From: Klebsiella pneumoniae
GTDB taxonomy: Bacteria > Pseudomonadota > Gammaproteobacteria > Pseudomonadales > Pseudohongiellaceae
Length of the DNA stretch: 64,000 bases
Reading direction: 5' to 3'
Assembly (NCBI GenBank): GCA_945869725.1
Contig: CAMBPO010000001.1
Coordinates: 1-64,000, forward strand
Shown: piece after piece, positions 8,957 through 16,135 of the stretch
Layout: each line of letters begins with the position of its first letter
Position numbering within the stretch: the stretch's first letter is position 1
The notes under the pieces: model-generated
Seen by the model: the letters and a program-made list of their open reading frames with translations, nothing else
Told to the model about the DNA's origin: nothing
The model's database searches: none
Translations under genes and position numbers: made by a program

Positions 8957-9793
8957 ATGAACACGCTGCTGAACAATGAGCCTTTTTTCAGAGCAGGCGC
9001 TTTTTTATTGGTGTTGACTGCGATGATGGCCTGGGAAATAGTTGCAAAACGACGACCTCAGGTGGTGTCTCGTTCACAGCGCTGGCCCGGAAATGTATTG
9101 TTGGTGATCATCGACACCGCGATTGTGCGTCTTGTGTTTCCGTTGGCAGCTGTCGGCGCGGCAGTGTATGCACAGGATCTGGGATGGGGTGTTTTTAATG
9201 CCGTCACACTGCCCGGTTGGGTGGTGTTGATTCTGTCAATTCTGGCGCTGGATTTAGCGATTTATGGTCAGCACAGAATTTTTCATGCCGTGCCCTGGTT
9301 ATGGCGCATTCACCGCGTGCACCACGCCGATCAGGAGTTTGATGTCACCACGGCCCTGCGTTTTCATCCGCTGGAAATTCTGCTGTCCATGGCCATAAAA
9401 ATCGCGGTGGTTATGATGCTGGGCGCACCACCAATCGCTGTTATCGTTTTTGAAATACTACTTAACGCAACGGCCATGTTTAATCACGGCAATGTGCAGC
9501 TGTCAGCAAAAACAGATCGATACCTACGCATATTTTTGGTGACGCCGGACATGCACCGGGTTCACCATTCAGTCATCCGTCAGGAAACCGATAGCAATTT
9601 TGGTTTTAACCTGACGTGGTGGGATCGAGTGTTTGGTACCTATCGGAATCAGCCAGAACACGGCCATCTCGGTATGACAATCGGTCTTGAGGATTATCGT
9701 ACCGAGCAGGATCAACAACTGGGGCGGATGTTGGTGCAGCCATTTCAACGCACGTCAACACGACCCTCAACACGACCCTCAGCGCCAGAGTAA
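8957..9793 (+). CDS. Sterol desaturase/fatty acid hydroxylase family membrane protein
   Basis: The 278-residue membrane protein has about four hydrophobic segments and the three histidine clusters of the di-iron fatty acid hydroxylase superfamily: HRIFH at about 107-111, HRVHH at about 119-123, and HRVHHS at about 197-202, plus NHGN between. Members hydroxylate or desaturate lipids using oxygen. The substrate cannot be assigned. The last residues (STRPSTRPSAPE) come from a 12-bp tandem repeat and overlap the 3' end of the opposing gene by 49 bp, so the original C-terminus may have been shorter. Confidence 0.85.
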   Translation: MNTLLNNEPFFRAGAFLLVLTAMMAWEIVAKRRPQVVSRSQRWPGNVLLVIIDTAIVRLVFPLAAVGAAVYAQDLGWGVFNAVTLPGWVVLILSILALDLAIYGQHRIFHAVPWLWRIHRVHHADQEFDVTTALRFHPLEILLSMAIKIAVVMMLGAPPIAVIVFEILLNATAMFNHGNVQLSAKTDRYLRIFLVTPDMHRVHHSVIRQETDSNFGFNLTWWDRVFGTYRNQPEHGHLGMTIGLEDYRTEQDQQLGRMLVQPFQRTSTRPSTRPSAPE

Positions 9794-10530
9794 TCGACAT
9801 CACCAGATCCGGTGCCACCGGTCTCAAAACTCCCTATCACCTCGCGCACGCGGATATCCCCAGAACCGTCATCATCAACAGTGACATTACCGCCGACGGT
9901 TGCGATACGGATATCGCCCGAACCATCGCCAAGCACATGCACATCTGCGCTGATATTGCCCAACTCCAAGTCACCTGACCCGTCCTCCAGACGCACAGAG
10001 CCAGTGACCTCTTCAACGCGTACATCACCGGAACCGTCGTTAATTTGCACGTCGCCAGTTACACGCGTGATCTCAATGCCACCCGAGCCATCGTCGATGC
10101 TGAAATCGCCGGAGACGTCCATCACACTGAGATCACCACTGCCGTCATCGATATCGATCACCAGCCCTGCCGGGATAGCAATATTGACGTCAATATAGGC
10201 ATAAGTGGAACCAAACCAATTGACGGAACCCCAATCACTGTCATCCGTATCGGACGTAATCTCCAATCGATCACCGCGCCGATCCTGAGTGAGATCGAGA
10301 TCATCCAGCTTGTTTTGTGAATCCGCACAGGCAACGGCGCGCACACTGATCATGTCCGACTGCGATGCGCCTGTGACGATCAACTCACCGGCACCCACAT
10401 CGATCGTCAGCCGCGCAAGGTCCTGCAACGCCACATCAAAATTAATCTCGCGTGAATAACGGCAATCGTCAGCCATCGCTAATGGGGAGAACAAACTTCC
10501 AGCCAGTACTAAACAGGTCAGGGTTTTCAC
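9745..10530 (-). CDS. Secreted DUF4097-like protein with DGSGD repeats
   Basis: The 261-residue product starts with a Sec signal peptide (cleavage after SPLAMA, about residue 20). From about residue 120 it carries roughly eight repeats of about 16-20 residues built on DGSGD/DGSGG separated by short hydrophobic strands. This is the pattern of a right-handed beta-solenoid or adhesin-like DUF4097 fold. Asp-rich turns could bind calcium; that is inference. The C-terminus (VEGRVEGRVDVR) is encoded antisense to the tail of the hydroxylase gene. It appears monocistronic. No enzymatic residues are recognised, and a role at the envelope surface is the safest guess. Confidence 0.7.
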   Translation of the reverse strand: MKTLTCLVLAGSLFSPLAMADDCRYSREINFDVALQDLARLTIDVGAGELIVTGASQSDMISVRAVACADSQNKLDDLDLTQDRRGDRLEITSDTDDSDWGSVNWFGSTYAYIDVNIAIPAGLVIDIDDGSGDLSVMDVSGDFSIDDGSGGIEITRVTGDVQINDGSGDVRVEEVTGSVRLEDGSGDLELGNISADVHVLGDGSGDIRIATVGGNVTVDDDGSGDIRVREVIGSFETGGTGSGDVDYSGAEGRVEGRVDVR

Positions 10531-10763
10531 AATGCAGATTCCTCAGTGATTTTTATGGAGACGTTCTTGCGCATGCAGACGTTTAAACGCTTCAATAAAA
10601 TTGTTAAAAAGGCAGGAACGGAAAAATCCTGCGCCTGAGAAGGTGTTATCAATTAGCAGACCAAGCTGCTAACCAATTGTTTTTAAACGCCAATACAAAA
10701 GTCGCCCGTTTGCTGACTGGCGAATTTTGCTATTCTGTGGTGTGGCCGCAAACGATATTTCTT

Positions 10764-10823
10764 AAAAAACTTGTCTGATTTCAGTAACGGAACCGTTGTT
10801 AAATTTTTTTCAAATCAGACAAG
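10764..10823 (-). terminator. Rho-independent terminator of the ynj operon, overlapping the ynjF 3' end
   Basis: Perfect 12-bp inverted arms lie at 10770-10781 and 10812-10823 (CTTGTCTGATTT and its complement), with a 30-nt loop that contains a second small palindrome (AACGG/CCGTT). On the minus strand the stem is followed by six T. One arm is made of the last sense codons of ynjF. Confidence 0.7.
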
Positions 10824-11416
10824 GTTAAATACGCAAAACGTATGCGCGAGCCCGCCGTCACAAAACAAATGGCCGCAAACACACCAGCAATCCACGGGAA
10901 GTATTGTGGCCACAGGCAAAATGCAACAAACACGGCAATGGTTTCCGTGCCCTCCGCCAGACCGTTCAGGTAGTGCAACGACTTGTTGGGATAATCGACG
11001 CTCAGAATCTTGTGCTTTTCTGCCATGACCGCAAACGCCAGAAAACTGATACCCGTCCCGACAAACGATAACATCAGCAGCATCGCCCAGGGGGTGTTGG
11101 CCGGATCGGCAAAACCAAACGCAAACACAATGGCCTGATAAAAAATGAAGTCGAGGGTGATATCGAGAAATCCGCCGGCATCACTGGGTGTACCCAATCG
11201 GGCCAGTTCACCGTCAATGCCATCCGCCAGCCGATTCACCAAGATGCACACCAACGCCAAGGCATAAAAGTTCATCACAATCAGCGGCACCGCCAGCATG
11301 CCAATCACAAACCCCGACACCGTGACCTGATCAGCACTGAACCCGCAGGCACGGCACAGCTTTGCGGCACCTTTAAGTGCCGGCTTTATCAAGGGGTGCA
11401 GGTATCGATCCAGCAT
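10799..11416 (-). CDS. ynjF: CDP-alcohol phosphatidyltransferase family protein (YnjF-like)
   Basis: The 205-residue integral membrane protein carries the CDP-alcohol phosphotransferase signature ADGIDGELARLGTPSDAGG followed by FLDITLD at about 64-90. This matches D-x2-DG-x2-AR-x7-G-x3-D-x3-D, which supplies the metal and CDP-binding aspartates; the spacing after AR is one residue shorter than in the classical motif. The family transfers a phosphoalcohol from a CDP-lipid or CDP-alcohol. The exact reaction of YnjF is not established. It is the last gene of the ynjBCD operon, as in Escherichia coli, with a 24-bp gap after ynjD and a terminator embedded at its end. Confidence 0.85.
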   Translation of the reverse strand: MLDRYLHPLIKPALKGAAKLCRACGFSADQVTVSGFVIGMLAVPLIVMNFYALALVCILVNRLADGIDGELARLGTPSDAGGFLDITLDFIFYQAIVFAFGFADPANTPWAMLLMLSFVGTGISFLAFAVMAEKHKILSVDYPNKSLHYLNGLAEGTETIAVFVAFCLWPQYFPWIAGVFAAICFVTAGSRIRFAYLTLSDLKKI

Positions 11417-11440
11417 CAGCGCAACTCTCCAAAGTACAAT

Positions 11441-12070
11441 TCAGCCAAGTGTAATGACCGGACCACCGCTGGCTGCGGCGTCCTCGACGTCATGGGTGAC
11501 CAGAATGGTCGGCAAGGCTGCATCACGCAAGGTCTGAAACACATGCTGACGAATGTCCTGGCGCAAATGAGCATCCAGCCGGGAAAATGGTTCATCCAGC
11601 AGCACTGCCTTGGGCTGCGACAGCAACAGGCGCTGCAGCGCTACCCTCGCCTTTTGGCCGCCCGACAGCGTTGCCGGATCGCGATCACCAAAACCTTTTA
11701 AACCAACCGCCTCCAACGCCTGATCAACTTGCTGCTGGCGATGACTGACATGCCTTGGCACCGCAAACAGCAGGTTTTGCGCAACCGAGAGGTGAGGAAA
11801 CAACAGCGGATCCTGAAACAGCAGACCAATGCCGCGCTGCTCCGCCGGTAAACCATTCAGGCAACGCTCACCCAGAAAGATCTCGCCACTGGCTGAGAAA
11901 TCGCTGGAGAGAAAACCGGCAACATAGGCGAGCAATGACGACTTGCCGATGCCCGATGGCCCCATTACCGTCAAGGTGGCACCGGGTTCGATGCGGGTAT
12001 TCACCTGCAGCAATAGTTTGCCATGCAGGCTGATGTGAATGTCTTTTAACGTCAGACACACTCCGCTCAT
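11441..12070 (-). CDS. ynjD: ABC transporter ATP-binding protein YnjD
   Basis: The 209-residue ATPase subunit has Walker A GPSGIGKSS at about 36-44, Q-loop LLFQDPLLF, signature LSGGQKARVALQRLLL, Walker B AVLLDEP and H-loop ILVTHD. Length is that of a minimal nucleotide-binding domain. Its start overlaps the stop of the permease gene by four bases (ATGA), so translation is coupled. It energises import of a ligand delivered by YnjB through the fused permease YnjC. The substrate of this system is not established; sequence relatedness to thiamine and iron/molybdate-type importers is only a hint. Confidence 0.88.
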   Translation of the reverse strand: MSGVCLTLKDIHISLHGKLLLQVNTRIEPGATLTVMGPSGIGKSSLLAYVAGFLSSDFSASGEIFLGERCLNGLPAEQRGIGLLFQDPLLFPHLSVAQNLLFAVPRHVSHRQQQVDQALEAVGLKGFGDRDPATLSGGQKARVALQRLLLSQPKAVLLDEPFSRLDAHLRQDIRQHVFQTLRDAALPTILVTHDVEDAAASGGPVITLG

Positions 12071-13749
12071 GTCAGTTGTCCTGTCATATCACGTCGCTTT
12101 CGCCACCAGAAACGCGGCAGCATCAGGGCCATTGCAAAACCCAGCATGGGAACAGCAGCCTGCAACAACGCCCAGACAGCGATGGTGCCGCGGGCGCCAC
12201 CGGAGGCCAGCGCAACCGCTTCCGTTGTCAGTGTGGTGACACGCCCGGCACCGGTAAGCAAGGTTGCCAGATATTGACCGATACTGACAGCCAGACCGAC
12301 GGCAAAAGCAGTGGCCAACGGTGCCAGCAACATGGGTAATTTAATATGCCACCAGGTACGGTTTGGGCTGGCACCCAGGGTAGCTGCTAATTGTTGCCAG
12401 CGCGGATCCAGCCGTCGATAGGGTTCCGCCAACGACAGATACACATAAGGCACCACAAACAGGCTGTGCGCGAATCCGACCATCAACAAACCCGGTTGCC
12501 AGCGCAACTGCTCCAACAGCAAGGTCAGTCCGAACAAAAAAGCCACCTGCGGCACTAACAGAGGAATGTAAATCGCCCAGAGGATCTGTGCGGGTTTTCT
12601 GCGCTGACGACTTTCATGTTCCAGCACGGCAACCACCAGCAGCACAGCAAGCGCAGTGGATAACAAGCCAAGCAGCAGCGTGTTACCCAGAGGCGCCAGC
12701 AACAACGGCCCAACAGATTGCCAATGCTGCAGGGTCCATGCCGCCGGCAGGTTATCCGGGAAACGCCAGGGACCGGCAAAGGCCTGTACAACCAACAGCA
12801 ACAGACTGACCAGTAAGGTCCCCATGGTGATCACCATCAGACTTTTGCCCAGCACATTCAAAAGCGCATGGCCATGTCGACGATTTCCACTGAGCAATAA
12901 TGCCCGGTAAAGGCGTGCCACAATTTTTTCGGCCACTATCCACACACCAATGGCGGACAAGGTAATCATCAGTTGCAGCAAGGCTGCTGCCGACGCTAAT
13001 AAACGCTGATTTAGATCCGGGTCACTGAACCAGCCGATGATGCGCACACTCAGCGTTGGCGGCAAAGTCGGACCAAGAATCAACGCCACATCGACCGTGG
13101 CTGATGCAAATGCAATCACCGCAAACAGGGGCAGACGCAGCAAGGGATACAAGGCCGGTGCTACGGTCCAAAACCACGCCAGAATCGGTCGGTAACCTAA
13201 TGAACGGGCCATGTTGACGCGCTGATCGGCATTGAGCTGCGGCAATGCCGCCAGCGCCATCAGCAGCAGGAAAGGAATCTCTTTGAGCACCAAACCCAGC
13301 ATCATGGTCAGGCCCAGTGTGTCATTGAGAATCAGCAGATCGGGCGGGCGCTGCCAGCCGGTAAACTCGGGTGAGATCAGGCGCAGCGCAAAACCTGATG
13401 GCGCGATCAAAAACGCCAGACCAAACGCTGCCGAGGCGTGCGGCACCGCCAACAGCGGAGCCACCAGTCGACGCATGGCCGATGCCCAGGATGTGCCGCT
13501 GGTGCTCGCCAGAAACAGCATCACCAAGATCAACGACAGCAGGGGCGTCAGCAGCGCAGCACTCAGGCTCAGACCTGCACTGCGGCCAATGCCAGGCGTG
13601 TCCAGTAACTCACGCCAAACCATCAACCCGGGTTCGTCGTGCTGCAGCGCCGGCAAATAACCAAACGCTGGCAACACAATCGCCCCTAAACCCGCCAGCA
13701 CCGGCAGGGTCAGCAACGCGATCATCAACCAGGGGGCAGCGGGCAGCAT
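12067..13749 (-). CDS. ynjC: Fused double ABC permease YnjC
   Basis: The 560-residue protein consists of two tandem binding-protein-dependent permease domains of about six membrane segments each, the normal YnjC architecture. The coupling-helix regions facing the ATPase are around ARSLGYRPILAWFWTVAPA in the first half and AATLGASPNRTWWHIKLPML in the second half. It lies 26 bp downstream of ynjB and overlaps ynjD by four bases. Confidence 0.88.
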   Translation of the reverse strand: MLPAAPWLMIALLTLPVLAGLGAIVLPAFGYLPALQHDEPGLMVWRELLDTPGIGRSAGLSLSAALLTPLLSLILVMLFLASTSGTSWASAMRRLVAPLLAVPHASAAFGLAFLIAPSGFALRLISPEFTGWQRPPDLLILNDTLGLTMMLGLVLKEIPFLLLMALAALPQLNADQRVNMARSLGYRPILAWFWTVAPALYPLLRLPLFAVIAFASATVDVALILGPTLPPTLSVRIIGWFSDPDLNQRLLASAAALLQLMITLSAIGVWIVAEKIVARLYRALLLSGNRRHGHALLNVLGKSLMVITMGTLLVSLLLLVVQAFAGPWRFPDNLPAAWTLQHWQSVGPLLLAPLGNTLLLGLLSTALAVLLVVAVLEHESRQRRKPAQILWAIYIPLLVPQVAFLFGLTLLLEQLRWQPGLLMVGFAHSLFVVPYVYLSLAEPYRRLDPRWQQLAATLGASPNRTWWHIKLPMLLAPLATAFAVGLAVSIGQYLATLLTGAGRVTTLTTEAVALASGGARGTIAVWALLQAAVPMLGFAMALMLPRFWWRKRRDMTGQLT

Positions 13750-13775
13750 GTCAGCAATCCGCCTGGCCGAGGGGG

Positions 13776-15032
13776 TTATTGGCTGCCATAACGCGCGATC
13801 CAGGCTCTTTCAAGGGCTTCCATCCAACTGGGATGAGGTTCCTGCAACTGCTGCCCCTCGTTCATCAAAGGCGGCGCAGACGGATGCGATTGGCGACTGT
13901 CGGCAAACTGTGCCTGCTCAGCGGCTGACATCATTCCGAGATCAATCACCGGAGTTCCTCCAAGGTATTGAGGATCCTGAGCACGCAATTGCGCCTCCAC
14001 CGACAGCAGGAAATTTGCGGTGACCATGGCGGCGGCCTTATGGCTAGCGTTATAGGGAATGGCGACAAAACTGACATTGGCCAAGGTGCCGCGATCAGGC
14101 AAGTGGGTACGCACGCTGTCAGGCAGCTCATTGCGCAGCACACTGTTCACCGCTTCCGTGGGATTAAATGACATGGCCAAGGCAATCTCACCGTCCGCCA
14201 TTAACCGGCGCAGCTCCGGCCCGTTGGCAGGAAAGCTGCGTCCCTGGCGCAGCAGCAGTGGATGCAAGGCATCTAGGTATTGCCAGAGCGGCGCAGTAAT
14301 CGCCTCAAAACTGGTTTCCTGCACAGGCAGATACAGCGGTGCGCTATCGGCAACCAGTTCCAGCAAGGCCTGTTTCAGAAACGTTGCACCCAGAAAGTCC
14401 GGCGGGCGCGGATAGGTAAACTCCCCGGGATGTTCCTGCGCCCAGTTCAGCAGCGCTGCCACATTGGCCGGCGGCTCGCTGATGTAAGCACTGTCGTAAT
14501 AAAACACCAGATGAGCTCGCAGCCAGGGCGACTCGTAACCCTGCACCGGCAGGGTAAAATCAAACCTTACGTCGGGGTTGGCGTCTGCATTGACCCAGGC
14601 AAAATTGGGCAATTGCTCAGCCCAGGGCCCAAACAGCAAATCATTGGTTTTCAGACTAGCGAAGTTTTCGCCGTTTAACCAAAGCAAATCAACAGCGCCG
14701 CGATCCGTATTACCGGCCTGTTTTTCAGCCAGAATTCGTGACACTGCATCTGCGGTATCGCTGAGGCGCACATGGGTCATGCGGATGCCGTATTCTGCTG
14801 AGACACGCTGGCCAACCCAAGCCAGATAGTCATTGGTCAGCTGATCACCGCCCCAGGCATAAAAATACAGTTGCTGGTCACGCGCCTCTTCAACGACGGC
14901 GTCCCAGTTTAAGGGGTCTGGCGTTTGCGCCGCAAACGCTGTGCCGGTTCCTGATGCCAACACCAGACCAAGGGCGCACAGCCAGCTAACCAAAGAGGAG
15001 ATCGCGATTAATGTCGGGCAAGTCTGCTTCAT
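13776..15032 (-). CDS. ynjB: ABC transporter substrate-binding protein YnjB
   Basis: The 418-residue periplasmic protein has a signal peptide ending near GTAFA (about residue 34) and a mature start [39 protein letters not shown] and the two-lobe organisation match YnjB-type extracellular solute-binding proteins. It is the first gene of the ynjBCD-ynjF operon. Residues 34-146 of this gene recur almost unchanged in a broken copy 14.5 kb away (29429-29765). The tRNA-derived repeat that marks the island edge begins only 43 bp upstream of its start codon, so its promoter would have to lie in or across the island boundary. Confidence 0.88.
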   Translation of the reverse strand: MKQTCPTLIAISSLVSWLCALGLVLASGTGTAFAAQTPDPLNWDAVVEEARDQQLYFYAWGGDQLTNDYLAWVGQRVSAEYGIRMTHVRLSDTADAVSRILAEKQAGNTDRGAVDLLWLNGENFASLKTNDLLFGPWAEQLPNFAWVNADANPDVRFDFTLPVQGYESPWLRAHLVFYYDSAYISEPPANVAALLNWAQEHPGEFTYPRPPDFLGATFLKQALLELVADSAPLYLPVQETSFEAITAPLWQYLDALHPLLLRQGRSFPANGPELRRLMADGEIALAMSFNPTEAVNSVLRNELPDSVRTHLPDRGTLANVSFVAIPYNASHKAAAMVTANFLLSVEAQLRAQDPQYLGGTPVIDLGMMSAAEQAQFADSRQSHPSAPPLMNEGQQLQEPHPSWMEALERAWIARYGSQ

Positions 15033-15610
15033 GTCGTCCGTCCTGGGAGATACAGAATGACCTTAACATACATTAATGGTGCGGACGGAGAGAGGGGGAA
15101 CTCAAGCTTTTTGGACATATCAAAACTCAAAATAAGGCGTTTTCGGAACTCTGAGGGCATAAACCTTTGCTCTTTAAAATGATCATTAGATGGCATGGTC
15201 ATTTCTATCAAGCCTTGCTCCAATGCCGGATGCAAGTAGTTTGCCTTGAATGTAGGCCTGTATTTCAGTCATAGCGCTTCCTGGATTGCTGACGGCCGCA
15301 GGGGCTCTTGCATCACCTGCAATAGAACCAGTTTCACCGGGTCAGTAACTTCGTCGGTAACTGGGTCGATAACAGGAAACTTAAGGAGCTCAGTACTAGG
15401 CTCGGACATCCATGCTGGCTTAGGCTTCCAAATCAGAGCACTGAACTGGCTGCCATTCAAACACCAAAACCCCTCAGGCTGGTGTTGAATTGCGCTAAAG
15501 ATTATTCCCAGCCTTGCGCTGAGAATAATTTTTCTTACCAAGACATTACAACCTACGCCGTTCCTGCCGCCAGGTTCTCTATTGCACAACCATGTAAGCA
15601 ACCAGGCCAA
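15029..15610 (-). pseudogene. Remnant of a Fic/ATP-binding-type protein C-terminal winged helix, in-frame stop
   Basis: The recognisable part is about 15180-15395. Reading leftward it encodes PVTDEVTDPVKLVLLQ, then LRPSAIQEAL, a TGA at 15269-15271, and in the same frame LKYRPTFKANYLHPALEQG followed by LIEMTMPS. This is the C-terminal winged-helix tail (VTDxVTDxV, RPTF, YLHPALExGxIEMT) found on Fic proteins and AlbA/RecG-like ATP-binding regulators. The TGA sits where a GGA Gly codon would be expected, so one substitution broke it. Sequence above 15400 contains a strong hairpin (15501-15529) and shows no homology I recognise. Only a tail fragment survives. Confidence 0.55.
15075..15093. repeat. 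Direct copy of the tRNA-Leu 3' end (distal att site)
   Basis: The 19 bases aatggtgcggacggagaga are identical to 31118-31136, which cover the CCA end and 3' acceptor/T-arm part of tRNA-Leu plus two flanking bases, in the same orientation. A perfect 19-bp match is not expected by chance in 64 kb. Position and orientation are those of the far att site of an element integrated into the tRNA 3' end. Confidence 0.75.
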
Positions 15611-15865
15611 CCAACCCTAAATTGATCGCATTCAGCGGATGAAATGCAGCCTCAAGAACCGAACTGGTTTGTGTAAATGCCTCGTTATGCAAAAGAGCCA
15701 AGAACTGATTTACTCACATGTTGATGACTGCAAGTCTATTTGAGCCTGTTGCCAAAGACCGTTGTCAATCCGCACTTCGACACTTTGCAAAGCGGTGCCA
15801 TCATTCAAACAAAACCGGTGATTCGATGGGAATTGCTACACCTTGTGACTCTTACAATCACAGTT

Positions 15866-16090
15866 TTAAGATTCATGCGCGCCAACTATATTGCGCGTAT
15901 TAATTATGTGTCCACTACCCGGGCGGCGGGGTCCTGGAGCCCAGCTTTCAGGGACATCGGAAAATGGAACCAACTCTTCACCTTGAGCCATTGCCAGCCA
16001 AGGCAGGGTGCTTGCAGTGAATGCAACCGCTCCAAGGCTGACACCACTTTTTAACGCATCACGCCTGCTGATTTCTGCACTTGTTATCAT
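15866..16090 (-). pseudogene. Truncated gene: Tat signal peptide stub
   Basis: The 74-codon ORF begins with a clear twin-arginine signal (SRRDALKSGVSLGAVAFTAS, then a cleavage-like AMAQ). It continues for only about 20 plausible residues (GEELVPFSDVPESW) before running into unrelated sequence and a stop. The start of the mature part loosely resembles Tat-exported molybdopterin oxidoreductases, but that is weak. It lies 45 bp downstream of the DUF5916 gene in the island operon direction, so it may be the amputated seventh gene of that operon, cut by the left island boundary rearrangement. A genuine short Tat-exported protein is possible but less likely. Confidence 0.5.
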
Positions 16091-16135
16091 TACCTGATCT
16101 GCCCTCTAAGCGCTATTAGATAAGCCGGTCACGCA

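Noticed and set aside
15033..15074. TPP or other riboswitch before ynjB
   Set aside because: Only 42 bp separate ynjB from the island border and no riboswitch core motif is present.
15501..15529. Hairpin with 7+4 bp stem and T run as a functional terminator
   Set aside because: It is a real inverted repeat, but no live gene ends next to it, so it was not listed as an active terminator; it may be debris from the decayed region.
15740..16054. 104-codon plus-strand ORF in the debris region
   Set aside because: It overlaps the Tat-signal stub on the other strand and has no recognisable domain or ribosome-binding site.
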